Positions 15,327 to 24,624 of a stretch of 64,000 nt of DNA are shown here, in pieces; position 1 is the first letter of the stretch, and each line of letters opens with the position of its first letter. This DNA is from Aminobacter carboxidus (GTDB taxonomy: Bacteria; Pseudomonadota; Alphaproteobacteria; Rhizobiales; Rhizobiaceae), in NCBI RefSeq assembly GCF_014863355.1, contig NZ_JACZEP010000005.1, positions 62,001-126,000 on the forward strand, in the 5' to 3' direction. The translations under genes were made by a program, and so were the position numbers. The notes beneath the pieces are model-generated. The model searched no databases and had not been told where the DNA came from. It saw only the letters and a program-made list of their open reading frames with translations.

Positions 15327-17351
15327 ATGCCCAGCGTCATTATTTCCAGGGTCAGAACTGTCGAAACCCAATGGATTCCGCTTGCCGACGGCCGCCAGCT
15401 GGCCGCACGCCTGTTCCTGCCAGAAGACGCCGAAGACAATCCCGTCCCGCTGATCCTCGAATACATACCGTATCGCCGTCGCGACGGCACGCGCACGGGC
15501 GATGAGGAGATGCATCTTTTCTTCGCCGGCCACGGCTATGCCTGCGCCCGCGTCGACATTGCCGGCACCGGCGATTCCGAAGGCCTGCTCGACGACGAAT
15601 ATGTCAAGCGCGAGCAGGACGACGCGCTGGAGATTCTTGACCATCTTTGCGCGCAGCCCTGGTGCACCGGCGTGGCCGGCATGATCGGCAATAGTTGGGG
15701 CGGGTTTTCCGGCTTGCAGGTCGCAGCGCGCCGTCCGCCGCAATTGAAGGCGATCGTCACGTCCTGCTCGACCGACGATCGTTACGCTTGCGACGCGCAC
15801 TATAATGGTGGTCTGCTGCTCAACGATAATTTCGGCTGGGGCGGGGCGCTGTTTAGCTATTCGGCGCTGCCGCCGGACCCGGCCATCGTCGGCGAGGATC
15901 GCTGGCGGCAGATGTGGAAGGACCGGCTCGACAACCACAAGAGCCATGCCGCTGAATGGCTGAAGCATCAGCGTCGCGACGCGTTCTGGAAGCAGGGTTC
16001 GGTGTGCGAGGATTTTTCCGCCATCGAGTGCGCCGTGCTGGCGGTCGGAGGCTACCTTGATGGCTATACGCAGACCATCTTCAGCCTGGTCGAGAACCTC
16101 AAGGGGTTGGCCAAAGGCCTTTGCGGCCCGTGGGGCCACAAGGAACCGAACTATGGCGTACCCGGCCCTGCAGTCGGTTACCTGCAAGAATGCGTCCGCT
16201 GGTACGATCACTGGCTGAAGGGCATCGACAACGGCGCCGACCGCGAGCCGGACATGCGCCTCTACCTGATGGACTATGCCACGCCGCATTCGCATATCGA
16301 TTTCAGGCCAGGCCGCTGGCTGGGTTTTCCGCAATGGCCGGCAAAGCAGATCGGCGACAAGACCTGGTGGTTGAACGGCGACGGCAAGCTCAGCGAAACG
16401 CAGGATGCCGGTGGGGCGAGGCCGACCATTTCCTCGCCGCTCACCACCGGCGTGCAAGGGCAGGAATGGTGCCCCTATGGCCAGGGCCGAATCTCGTCCG
16501 AGGGCGCGCGCGACCAGCGGGCCGATGATGGCGGCTCGCTGTGCTTCGACAGCTTGGTGATGGATGCTGACCTACCGCTTGCCGGCATAGCGAAAATCAG
16601 GCTGCGCGTCGCCGCCGATAAGCCGCAGGCGCAAATCTGCGTCAGGCTGAACGATGTGGCGCCTGATGGCACCTCCGCCTTTATCACCTTTGCGTTGCTA
16701 AATCTCACGCACCGCGAGAGCCACGAGTTTCCCACGCCCTTGACGCCGGGCCAGTTCGAGGATGTCGAGCTGGACTTCAAGCCGGTGGCACAGATCGTGC
16801 CGAAGGGGCACAGGCTGCGGGTGGCGATTTCATCGTCCTACTGGCCGATGGCCTGGCCGTCGCCGGAGCACACGATGCTGACACTCGACCCGAAGGGCTG
16901 CCGGCTCGATCTGTCGGTCTTGGCCAGCGAAGACGGCCTGGCACCCGTCGCTTTCGAGGATGCGCTGTGGGCGCACCCTGGTCCGGTGACGATCAAGGAG
17001 CCGGCGCGCCAGCTGCGCTCGCTGACGACCGATCTGCCGACCGGACGCACCGAACTGACGGCACTGTCCGACGATGGCCGCTTCGTCTTCGAGGAAACCG
17101 GCACAGAGATCACCTCTTGGCGCCGCAAGGTCTATGGGATCACCGACAACGACCCGGCGAGCTGTGTGACGCAAGTGACCTGCCATGAGGAATTGATCAG
17201 GCCCGATTGGAACGCACGGCTCGATTGCGGAATAACCATCAGCTGCGACCGCGACAATTTCTACGCCCGCGGCTGGGTCAAGGCTTACGAACGGGGAACG
17301 GTCTTCGCCGAGCGGACTTACGACGAGGTCATTCCACGCGATTGCATGTAG
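15327..17351 (+). CDS. CocE/NonD-family (peptidase S15-like) hydrolase
   Basis: A 674-aa alpha/beta hydrolase of the X-Pro dipeptidyl-peptidase/cocaine esterase type. The nucleophile is Ser123 in GNSWGGFSG, the acid Asp245 in GGYLDGYT and the base His271 in GPWGHKEP. A C-terminal jelly-roll X-Pro domain follows (LRVAADKPQAQICVRL, VPKGHRLRVAISSSYWP). No signal peptide is visible, so it probably acts in the cytosol on something imported by the ABC system encoded next (22-base gap). Family members cleave esters, amides or proline-containing peptides. The BetI-like regulator next door hints at an acylated amine. The exact substrate is unknown. Confidence 0.87.
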   Translation: MPSVIISRVRTVETQWIPLADGRQLAARLFLPEDAEDNPVPLILEYIPYRRRDGTRTGDEEMHLFFAGHGYACARVDIAGTGDSEGLLDDEYVKREQDDALEILDHLCAQPWCTGVAGMIGNSWGGFSGLQVAARRPPQLKAIVTSCSTDDRYACDAHYNGGLLLNDNFGWGGALFSYSALPPDPAIVGEDRWRQMWKDRLDNHKSHAAEWLKHQRRDAFWKQGSVCEDFSAIECAVLAVGGYLDGYTQTIFSLVENLKGLAKGLCGPWGHKEPNYGVPGPAVGYLQECVRWYDHWLKGIDNGADREPDMRLYLMDYATPHSHIDFRPGRWLGFPQWPAKQIGDKTWWLNGDGKLSETQDAGGARPTISSPLTTGVQGQEWCPYGQGRISSEGARDQRADDGGSLCFDSLVMDADLPLAGIAKIRLRVAADKPQAQICVRLNDVAPDGTSAFITFALLNLTHRESHEFPTPLTPGQFEDVELDFKPVAQIVPKGHRLRVAISSSYWPMAWPSPEHTMLTLDPKGCRLDLSVLASEDGLAPVAFEDALWAHPGPVTIKEPARQLRSLTTDLPTGRTELTALSDDGRFVFEETGTEITSWRRKVYGITDNDPASCVTQVTCHEELIRPDWNARLDCGITISCDRDNFYARGWVKAYERGTVFAERTYDEVIPRDCM

Positions 17352-17373
17352 CCAACAAAAAAAGGGGAACAAA

Positions 17374-18915
17374 ATGCGCATGAAACTCGACCGCAGAACA
17401 TTCCTGGCCGGCTCGTCCGCACTGGCGATCCTGCCCTATGTCAGCTTCGCGCGGGCGGCTGACAGAACCAACCCGATCATCGCGCTCGATGCCGATATTG
17501 GCAATCTCGATCCGGGCAATCGCGTCGGCACCACCGAAGGCAACATCATTCGTTCGGTTTGCCAGACGCTGGTGCGGTTCGAGCCGGGCAAGACTACCTG
17601 GACCAACGACGCGGCCAAGGAGATCAAGCAGATTTCCGATACCGAGTTCGTCTTCGAACTCAACCCCGGCCAGATGTTCACCGGTGGCTTCGGCGAGATG
17701 ACAGCCGACGACGTCAAATACTCGTTCGACCGCTACATCAATGGCGACAAGAACGGCAAGAAGCTTGCCTATGCCGACGACTTGAAGGCGCTCAAATCCG
17801 TCGAAGTCACCGGCAAATACACTGGCAAGTTGATCCTCAAGCATCCCTCGGCCGCACTTTGGCTGATCGGCATCTGCGACGCGTCAGGTGCGATCCTGTC
17901 CAAGAAGGCCATCGAACAATTGGGCGACAAGATCGCCACCACACTGATCGGTTCCGGACCGATGACTCTTAAGGAATGGCGCCCGAAGGAACAGTTCGTG
18001 CTCGCCGCCAATCCCGACTACAAGGGGCCGTACAAGGCGCATTTCGAGGCGATCACCGGCAAGATCATTCCCGAGCGCAAGACCTCGTTCCTGTCCTATC
18101 AGGCCAAGGAGCTCGACTTCACCGCCTTCGATGCCGACCAGCTCGACACCGCCAAGGGCCTGCCGGACACCAGGGTTATCGACATTCCTGGGATCGACTA
18201 CACCTGGATCGGCATCAATGTGCAAAGGGGCGATCTCGCCGACCTTAAGGTGCGCCAGGCGATCCGTTGGGCGATCGACGTCGATGCGATCATCCAGGGT
18301 GCCTATTCCGGCGCCTCTTCGCGCGCCAAGACGCTGCTGGCGCCCGGCCTGCTCGGCAACTGGGCCGATGCGCCGCTCTACACGAGGGATCTCGCCAAGG
18401 CAAAGGCGCTGCTCGTCGAGACCGGCAAGACGGGGCTGACCTTCACCTTCACGTGTCTCAACGACGCGACATCGCTGGCGGTGGCGCAGATCGCTCAGGC
18501 CAATCTCGCCGAAGTCGGCATCATGCTCACCATCAACGCGATGGATTCAGGCGCCTACTGGGCGCTCGGTGCCGACGATGCTGGCAAGGATCTCGAACTG
18601 ACGCTCATTGCCTACACCTCCAAGTTCGACCCGAGCTTCCAGACGCAGTGGTTCCTCGCCAGCCAGATCGGCCTGTGGAACTGGCAACGCTGGAACAATC
18701 CCGAATTCGACAAGCTCCACCAGGAGGGCCTGGAGACGCTGGACAAGGCCAAGCGCGAGGAGATCTACATAAAGATGCAGAAGCTGCTCGATGAATCGGC
18801 TTCCTGCATCTGGGTCACTCACGGCCGCCATTTCTTCGTCGATGCAGCTTGGCTGAAGCCAATGTTCCTGCCCAATGGCAAGGACTGGCAATTTGAGTTC
18901 TTTGACAAGGCGTGA
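17374..18915 (+). CDS. Peptide/nickel-type ABC substrate-binding protein (SBP_bac_5)
   Basis: A 513-aa periplasmic binding protein of the DppA/OppA cluster. The N-terminus has a twin-arginine-type signal (LDRRTFLAGSSALAILPYVS, cut near ARAAD). Typical segments are IGNLDPGNRVGTTEGNII, MTADDVKYSFDRYINGD, GSGPMTLKEWRP and VRQAIRWAIDVDAI. AGGGGAAC is the ribosome site for ATG 17374. It delivers ligand to the permeases and ATPases that follow in the same operon. Cargo of this family ranges from peptides to glycosides and opines, so I do not assign one. The co-operonic hydrolase is expected to process the cargo. Confidence 0.9.
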   Translation: MRMKLDRRTFLAGSSALAILPYVSFARAADRTNPIIALDADIGNLDPGNRVGTTEGNIIRSVCQTLVRFEPGKTTWTNDAAKEIKQISDTEFVFELNPGQMFTGGFGEMTADDVKYSFDRYINGDKNGKKLAYADDLKALKSVEVTGKYTGKLILKHPSAALWLIGICDASGAILSKKAIEQLGDKIATTLIGSGPMTLKEWRPKEQFVLAANPDYKGPYKAHFEAITGKIIPERKTSFLSYQAKELDFTAFDADQLDTAKGLPDTRVIDIPGIDYTWIGINVQRGDLADLKVRQAIRWAIDVDAIIQGAYSGASSRAKTLLAPGLLGNWADAPLYTRDLAKAKALLVETGKTGLTFTFTCLNDATSLAVAQIAQANLAEVGIMLTINAMDSGAYWALGADDAGKDLELTLIAYTSKFDPSFQTQWFLASQIGLWNWQRWNNPEFDKLHQEGLETLDKAKREEIYIKMQKLLDESASCIWVTHGRHFFVDAAWLKPMFLPNGKDWQFEFFDKA

Positions 18916-18984
18916 GGTCATGAGAGGCGAGATGTCGATGGACCAGATGACCAGTTGGGGCAGACCAGACGCAGAGCCCCGTTT

Positions 18985-19950
18985 ATGAATAGATCGCAAC
19001 GCACCGCCGCTTTCATCGCGAGTCGTCTGGCATCGGTGGCGCTGACCATCGTCGGCGCCACGCTGCTTCTGTTCCTGATGGTGCGTCTCGTGCCGGGAGA
19101 CTTCACCTCGGTGATGCTCGGCCCGCGAGCAACGCCCGAGCTTCGCGCCCAGATAACCCACGATATGGGCCTGGACCGAAACATGATCGAGCAGCTCTGG
19201 CTGTTCGCCAGCCGCGCCGCGACCGGCAATTTCGGCGAGGATGTCGTCTCGCGCCGGCCGATCCTCGACATCGTTCTCGATGTCATTCCCAACACGCTGG
19301 CCCTGGCTTTCAGCGCGCTGGCGTTGGCGCTGATCGTCGGCATTCCGATCGGCGTCATCGCGGCGCTGAAACCGGGGTCGTGGCTCGACAGTGGCTTGGC
19401 CCTGCTTTCGATCTCCTTCATTACGACGCCGACGCTCGTGGTCTCGGTCATCCTCTTCCTGATCTTCGCCATCGGCCTGCACTGGTTGCCGGTGGCCGGT
19501 GCCGGTGAGCCCGGCGACATCGCGGACCGGCTACGGCACCTGATCCTGCCCAGCGTGGCGCTGGCGCTCGGCTGGGTGGGCTACATCTCGCGCCTGGTGC
19601 GCGCGGCGCTGCTTGACACACTGGCTGAGCTGCATGTGCGCACGATGCGCGCCTATGGTGTATCGGAATACCGTATCGTTGGCCTGTACGCACTGAAGCT
19701 CGCTTTGGTGCCGGTCGTGTCTATCCTCGGCATTGGGCTCGGTGACCTGATCGGCAGTTCGGTCGTCGTCGAGATCATCTTCGCCCGCTCCGGCATCGGC
19801 AGCCTGATCTTCAACTCGATCGCGCAACGCAACTACCCCGTGGTCCAGGCCTGCGTCGTCTTTATCGTCGCCTTCTACATCGTCGCCAACCTGGTAGTTG
19901 ATATGATCAACGCGCTGCTCGACCCGCGCATCTCGGGGGCCCGCAGATGA
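18985..19950 (+). CDS. Dpp/Opp-type ABC permease (DppB-like)
   Basis: A 321-aa inner-membrane permease with six expected helices. It shows the usual DppB features: RLASVALTIVGATLLLFLMV at the N-terminus, VRLVPGDFTSVMLGPRATPE before a periplasmic loop, and EAA-region residues ALLDTLAELHVRTMRAYGV. I prefer ATG 18985 over an upstream TTG at 18955 because DppB proteins start right before the first helix. It overlaps the next permease by 4 bases (ATGA). It forms the channel with the 19947-20789 product. Confidence 0.88.
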   Translation: MNRSQRTAAFIASRLASVALTIVGATLLLFLMVRLVPGDFTSVMLGPRATPELRAQITHDMGLDRNMIEQLWLFASRAATGNFGEDVVSRRPILDIVLDVIPNTLALAFSALALALIVGIPIGVIAALKPGSWLDSGLALLSISFITTPTLVVSVILFLIFAIGLHWLPVAGAGEPGDIADRLRHLILPSVALALGWVGYISRLVRAALLDTLAELHVRTMRAYGVSEYRIVGLYALKLALVPVVSILGIGLGDLIGSSVVVEIIFARSGIGSLIFNSIAQRNYPVVQACVVFIVAFYIVANLVVDMINALLDPRISGARR

Positions 19951-20789
19951 GCGGATTGGTCGTGACGCTCAAACGCATCTGCTCTGAACGCGACGGCCGG
20001 CTTGGGCTGGCCTTCACCTTGGCTATCCTCGTGTTCGCGCTGGTCGGCCCGCTTGTCAGTCCCGATCCCAATGCGATCAACATCAAGGCCCGCTTTGCGC
20101 AGCCGGGACTGACGCATCTGCTCGGCACCGACAATCTCGGTCGCGACCTGATGGCGCGCACCTCGGTTGGAACGCGCTATGCGTTGACGCTGGCAGTGAT
20201 GATCGTCGTCATCTCGTCGATCATCGGCTCGCTGATCGGCATTGTCGCCGGCATCGCCGGCGCTTGGATAGATCGGGCAGTGATGGCGGTCTTCGATATC
20301 GTCAACGCGTTCCCACCGCTCATCCTGGCCTTCGCGCTGATCGCGCTTTACGGGAAGGGCTCGGCGACCTTCGTGCTGCTGGTCACCGTCGTCTTCATTC
20401 CCCAATTCGGCCGCATGGCACGGGCCAGGGCGCAGACCTTGCGCAATCTGAGCTTCATCGAAGCTGAGCGCATGCTCGCTGTTCACCCCGTTACCATCGT
20501 GGTCAGGCATTACCTGCCCAATGTCGCCGGTCCGATCATCGTGCTGGCCAGCATGAACCTGCCTGTCGTAATCGCCTTCGAGGCATCACTCTCCTTCCTC
20601 GGCTTTGGCGTACAGCCGCCGAAATCCTCGCTGGGCACGCTGATCAAGGACGGCTTCATGTCGATTAACCAATCCTGGTGGCCGACCGTCGCCGCCGCCC
20701 TGGTGCTGGCCATTGCCACACTCGGCGCAACCTTGCTCGGCGAGGCGCTGCGGCGTGTCATCGACCCCAAAACGGCGAGTGTGAGCTGA
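19947..20789 (+). CDS. Dpp/Opp-type ABC permease (DppC-like)
   Basis: A 280-aa inner-membrane permease of the DppC type, with the diagnostic HLLGTDNLGRDLMARTSVGT near residue 50. The EAA loop reads RNLSFIEAERMLAVHPVTIV, and the tail ASLSFLGFGVQPPKSSLGTL is the family's conserved end. Start and stop overlap both neighbours (4 bases upstream, 1 base TGATG downstream), so it is translated as part of one operon. Partner of the DppB-like permease. Confidence 0.9.
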   Translation: MSGLVVTLKRICSERDGRLGLAFTLAILVFALVGPLVSPDPNAINIKARFAQPGLTHLLGTDNLGRDLMARTSVGTRYALTLAVMIVVISSIIGSLIGIVAGIAGAWIDRAVMAVFDIVNAFPPLILAFALIALYGKGSATFVLLVTVVFIPQFGRMARARAQTLRNLSFIEAERMLAVHPVTIVVRHYLPNVAGPIIVLASMNLPVVIAFEASLSFLGFGVQPPKSSLGTLIKDGFMSINQSWWPTVAAALVLAIATLGATLLGEALRRVIDPKTASVS

Positions 20790-21778
20790 TGGCGATTTCC
20801 GTGCGCAACCTGTCGGTCGACTATAGCCTGCCACATGGCACCGCGCATGCACTGCGCGACGTTTCCCTGGAGATTCAGAAGGGCGAACTGCTCGGGCTGG
20901 TCGGCGAATCCGGCAGCGGAAAATCGACCGTCGCCTTCGCACTGATGGGCCTGCTCGCCAACAACGCCAAGGTTATATCAGGCACAGCGAAGATCGACGG
21001 CAAAAGTTTCGACCTGACCAAGCCCAACGCGACGGCGGCGCTGCGCGGCCGCGGCATGGCGATGATCTTTCAGGATCCGATGCTCTCGCTCAATCCGGTG
21101 TTCACCGTTGGCACGCAGCTCTGCGAAGTGCTGCGCCGGCGCTCTCCCGGCAGCGACCGCAAGACACGCATAGGGATGGCCGAAGACGCGCTCGACAAGG
21201 TCAAGCTGAGCAACCCGCAGCGGCGGATGGGCCAATATCCGCACGAGCTGTCCGGCGGCATGCGCCAGCGCGTAGTGATCGCCATGGCGCTCTTGTCGGA
21301 GCCGGCGCTGCTGATCGCTGACGAGCCGACCACCGCGCTCGACGTGACGGTCGAGGCGCAGATCATGCGCGAAATAATCGGCCTTCGCGACCGCATTGGC
21401 TGCGCCGTGCTTCTGATCACCCACAGCCTCGGCTTGGTCACCGAATATTGCGACAAGCTTTCGGTACTCTATGCCGGCGAAAGACTGGAAAGCGGTACGG
21501 TCAACGAAGTGCAGCAACAGCCCGGCCATCCCTATACCCGCATGCTGTTCGACTGCGAGGTGCAAATCGACCGCGAGCGCCATGCCGATGCCTCTGAGAA
21601 TCGCTTCACGGTGATTGCCGGCGAGCTGCCGGATACACGCCAGCGGCCGCCCGGCTGCATCTTCAACGGACGCTGCGACGTCTCGTTCGCGGATTGCGCT
21701 GTTGTCGATCCCGGCGATTATCCCGTCGGCAACGATACGGAGCACAGCGCCCGCTGTCTTCGGCTGGAGACGCCGTGA
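20789..21778 (+). CDS. Dpp/Opp-type ABC ATPase (DppD-like)
   Basis: A 329-aa ATPase. It has Walker A GESGSGKSTV (about residues 36-45), the Q-loop at MIFQDPMLSLNPV, signature LSGGMRQRV, Walker B LLIADEPTTALDV and the H-loop LLITHSLG. The C-terminal oligopeptide-transporter extension (PPGCIFNGRCDVSFADC) carries cysteines that in related DppD proteins can hold an iron-sulfur cluster. The start at ATG 20789 shares one base with the permease stop (TGATG), so the longer upstream frame is discarded. It works as a heterodimer with the next gene product. Confidence 0.9.
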   Translation: MAISVRNLSVDYSLPHGTAHALRDVSLEIQKGELLGLVGESGSGKSTVAFALMGLLANNAKVISGTAKIDGKSFDLTKPNATAALRGRGMAMIFQDPMLSLNPVFTVGTQLCEVLRRRSPGSDRKTRIGMAEDALDKVKLSNPQRRMGQYPHELSGGMRQRVVIAMALLSEPALLIADEPTTALDVTVEAQIMREIIGLRDRIGCAVLLITHSLGLVTEYCDKLSVLYAGERLESGTVNEVQQQPGHPYTRMLFDCEVQIDRERHADASENRFTVIAGELPDTRQRPPGCIFNGRCDVSFADCAVVDPGDYPVGNDTEHSARCLRLETP

Positions 21779-22581
21779 TGGACGCGATCTCGATCAACAA
21801 TGCGCGGTTGCGCTTTGGCGAAACCGCCGCGCTCGACGGCGTCTCGCTCTCCATTCCACAAAACAAATGTTTCGGCATTGTTGGCGAATCCGGCTCTGGC
21901 AAGACGACGCTAATGCGCGCCATTCTTGGCCTGCAGAAGCTCGATCAGGGCGATATCCGTATACTGGGCAATCCGCTGGTGCATAGCCGCGCGGCACGCA
22001 AGCAACGCGCGAACTTCATCCAGCCGATCTTTCAGGATCCGGCCGCGTCGCTGTCACCGCGCAGCCGCATCAGAACACTGATGAACGAGGTCGCCACAGT
22101 ATTGAAGGAGCCGCTCGCGACGACCGATGAGCGGCTGCGCGTCATCCTGAACCGGCTTGGCCTGTCGCAGAGCGTCGTCGACAAATACCCGCATGAGATC
22201 AGCGGCGGACAGGCGAGGCGGGTGGCTATTGCCCGGGCGCTGCTGATGAGGCCGTCGATCCTTGTCGCCGACGAGCCGACCGCCGGTCTCGATGTCTCCG
22301 TTCAGGGCGATCTACTCAACCTCTTGCAAGACATCAGGCGGTCGGAAAAGATCACGCTTGTCGTCATCAGCCACAATCTGGCGATTGTGCGGCTCATCGC
22401 CGAAAACGCAATCGTCATGCGCGCGGGAAAAGTTGTTGAGGGCGGCGACGTTGGTTCGCTGTTCAGGTCGCCACGGGAAGCCTACACTCGCGAATTGCTG
22501 GCGGCGTGGCCGAGCATCACGCAGGCGGGGCCACCCGCAAGGCTTGTTGACGTTCAGGATCACGGTGAGCTTGGATTGTGA
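21778..22581 (+). CDS. Dpp/Opp-type ABC ATPase (DppF-like)
   Basis: A 267-aa ATPase with Walker A GESGSGKTTL, a Q-loop in FIQPIFQDPAASLSPRSRIR, signature ISGGQARRVAIA, Walker B ILVADEPTAGLDV and VVISHNLA. It ends shortly after the ATPase core and lacks the cysteine-rich tail of its partner. The start ATG 21778 shares one base with the DppD-like stop. It is the last gene of the hydrolase/Dpp operon. After its stop comes an IS5-type fragment, then the lyase unit. Confidence 0.9.
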   Translation: MDAISINNARLRFGETAALDGVSLSIPQNKCFGIVGESGSGKTTLMRAILGLQKLDQGDIRILGNPLVHSRAARKQRANFIQPIFQDPAASLSPRSRIRTLMNEVATVLKEPLATTDERLRVILNRLGLSQSVVDKYPHEISGGQARRVAIARALLMRPSILVADEPTAGLDVSVQGDLLNLLQDIRRSEKITLVVISHNLAIVRLIAENAIVMRAGKVVEGGDVGSLFRSPREAYTRELLAAWPSITQAGPPARLVDVQDHGELGL

Positions 22582-22589
22582 TCAAGCTG

Positions 22590-22680
22590 CGGATGGATTT
22601 ATTTGTGCTGACTGACGCCCAACGGGCGGCGAAGATGGAACCGCATTGCCTCGGCAAGCCGAGCGACCCCGGGCGTGTAA
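22590..22680 (+). pseudogene. IS5-family transposase N-terminal fragment
   Basis: The plus strand encodes MDLFVLTDAQ, a small insertion, then AKMEPHCLGKPSDPGR. This is the characteristic start of IS5-family (IS427-group-like) transposases, which normally continue with a catalytic DDE domain. Here the similarity ends after about 30 codons, and no inverted repeats or downstream transposase are visible. It lies exactly between the ABC operon and the lyase unit, marking an old insertion or recombination joint. Confidence 0.6.
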
Positions 22681-22812
22681 GATCCACGCCATATCACAGC
22701 AGGCACGCGCGCAACTTCTGCAGCTCGTTTGCACTCATGAAACAAGGCTGGCGCAAAGCAGCTACTCGGCCCTGTCTCCCACACACAAACCAAGCCCCTT
22801 CGAGAGCATCCC

Positions 22813-24309
22813 ATGTCAACGATAGACATATTTCCAAGTTGGCGCGACATCGCGCGCGTCAGCGATGGTGATACGCTGGCACTTGCGCCTGCCGCTTGGG
22901 AGCGCATCGAATACGCAAGCCGCATTGTGGCGCGCATAGTCGAAAATGGCATACGCGCCTACGGCGTGAACACCGGGGTTGGCGCGCTATCGAACACAGT
23001 GGTCGAACCTGCTTTGCAGCAGCAACTTTCTCGCAACATTATCTTCAGCCACGCTTGCGGGGTTGGTGATCTGCTGCCGGAGCGCAGCATCCGTGCAATC
23101 ATTGCATCGCAGGTGGCCAATTTTGCGCACGGCCACTCTGGAGTGAGACCAAAGATCGTTCTCAACTTGCTGAGCTTCCTGGAGCGAGGCTGCATCCCGG
23201 AGGTACCGTCGCGTGGGTCGGCGGGATATCTCACGCACAACGCACACATAGCGCTGGTATTGATCGGCGAGGGGAGGGCGCGCGTCGCCGGGCGTCGAAT
23301 GAACGGACGTGACGCATTGGCCGCCATTGGCCTTGAACCTCTGGTGCTCGGCGCCAAGGAAGGCCTCAGCGTCGTCAACGGCACTGCCTGTGCTACCGGA
23401 CTTTTGTGCGTGGCATTGGCTCGCGTCGAACGCCTTTTGCACTGGGCCGATGCAGCGGCAGCTCTAACGCTCGAAGCCGCTGGCGCTCAAATGGCGGCTT
23501 TTGACGAGCGAGTGCTCGCCATGCGACCGTCACCTGGCATCGAGGCGGTCGGCGCAACGCTGCGCGGGTTGCTTGAGGGCAGCGGTCTGATCGACGCGGC
23601 CCGCGGGCAGCGCACACAAGATGCGCTCAGCCTTCGCGCTGTGCCTCATGTTCATGGTGCCGCACTTGAGGTGATGGAACGTTCTGCACAACTGGTCGAC
23701 CGCGAACTAGCTTCCGTCACGGACAATCCTGCCGTTGCGGGTACACTGGAGAACCCGTTGGTCTTTTCGGCGGCGCATGCAGTTGCGCCCGCGTTGGGTC
23801 AGGCTGCCGACAGTCTGACGATCGCTCTGGCTCAGGTGGCGGCTATGAGCGAGCGACGCATCGACCGTCTGGTCAATCCGCTGGTCAACAATCTGCCGGC
23901 GTTTCTCGCCAGCGAAGGCGGCTGCAATTCTGGCTTCATGATTGCGCAGTATACTGCCGCTTCGTTGAGCAACGTGAACCGCCGCCTGGCGGCCCCGGCC
24001 GCTACCGACGGAGGTGTTACCTCTGGCTTGCAGGAAGACTTTCTCGCCCATCCGACTGTCGCCGCAAATAAGCTACTGGCCGTTATCGACAACACCGAAT
24101 ACATCCTTGCAATTGAATTGATGGCGGCGGCTCAGGCGCACGACTTCCTGGCTCGCAAGGAGACGCGCGCCCCTCGAACGGAGGCGATCTATCGCACTGT
24201 TCGAGAGCACGTTGCACACTATGCAGACGACCGCCCGCTATCATGGGATATGGAAACGCTTCGCGATTTCATCCGTGAGATGGATGTGCCCAAAGGCCCG
24301 ACCAAATAG
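22813..24309 (+). CDS. HAL/PAL-family lyase without MIO triad (copy A)
   Basis: A 498-aa member of the aromatic amino acid lyase superfamily. Conserved parts are AYGVNTGVGALSN with Tyr50, GAKEGLSVVNGTACATG, QDALSLRAVPHVHGAALEV, SVTDNPAV, SEGGCNSGFMIAQYTAA and SGLQEDFLAHPT. In HAL the cofactor site reads GSVGASGDLAPLAH. Here residues 135-145 read GSAGYLTHNAH, i.e. exactly the three MIO-forming residues are absent and the flank is altered. Ammonia elimination through MIO is therefore not expected. A different leaving group, such as a trimethylamine as in ergothionase, is one possibility. It is over 90% identical by eye to the copy at 57453-58976, including the leader TCGAGAGCAT before ATG. Confidence 0.83.
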   Translation: MSTIDIFPSWRDIARVSDGDTLALAPAAWERIEYASRIVARIVENGIRAYGVNTGVGALSNTVVEPALQQQLSRNIIFSHACGVGDLLPERSIRAIIASQVANFAHGHSGVRPKIVLNLLSFLERGCIPEVPSRGSAGYLTHNAHIALVLIGEGRARVAGRRMNGRDALAAIGLEPLVLGAKEGLSVVNGTACATGLLCVALARVERLLHWADAAAALTLEAAGAQMAAFDERVLAMRPSPGIEAVGATLRGLLEGSGLIDAARGQRTQDALSLRAVPHVHGAALEVMERSAQLVDRELASVTDNPAVAGTLENPLVFSAAHAVAPALGQAADSLTIALAQVAAMSERRIDRLVNPLVNNLPAFLASEGGCNSGFMIAQYTAASLSNVNRRLAAPAATDGGVTSGLQEDFLAHPTVAANKLLAVIDNTEYILAIELMAAAQAHDFLARKETRAPRTEAIYRTVREHVAHYADDRPLSWDMETLRDFIREMDVPKGPTK

Positions 24310-24624
24310 GCGGAAGCTGGGGAGGCGACAGCTCTTTGGCAAGCAACAAGCCCCGACTGTACGAACTGAACGGATTGGCAAGCTCAGACGGCCCTGCAAT
24401 CGGATGAATGATGCCTGCAAGATCTCCCGCCTGAACCTCGTCTCCCACGGCCACGGCAGGCTCGAAGATCCCCGACCGGCGCGTAGGTGAAGGCTTGCGG
24501 CCATCGACCCGCATGGATCGTGTCGGCCCAGCCGACTCAATGATGGCGTCGGGCAGGATGCCCAGATGGTTCAGCGTACGTAGCGCACTGTCTCGCGCGA
24601 GCGTTTCGCCCGCCCGTGATAGTG
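24310..24624 (-). pseudogene. 3' remnant of the AstE/DoeB-like deacylase gene (copy 1)
   Basis: The minus strand encodes [20 protein letters not shown], then [20 protein letters not shown] and [20 protein letters not shown]. These are the C-terminal third of the intact protein encoded at 58947-59981. Relative to the intact gene it has small compensating indels, and the last ~20 codons are replaced. Similarity stops abruptly at about 24624, at the codons for the LSRAGE motif. No zinc-binding residues remain, so it cannot be active. Its convergent position beside a lyase matches the intact locus. Confidence 0.85.

Larger units (their letters stand above)
22700..24624 (+). repeat. Duplicated lyase-deacylase unit, copy A
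   Basis: This block (lyase leader, lyase and 3' part of the deacylase) matches the same block at about 57345-59332 in order and orientation. The coding similarity in the lyase is over 90% by eye. It ends sharply at 24624. Confidence 0.8.

Noticed and set aside
15306-16457. Minus-strand open frame of 383 codons
   Set aside because: Antisense to the CocE/NonD hydrolase, in a GC-rich shadow frame with no domain content.
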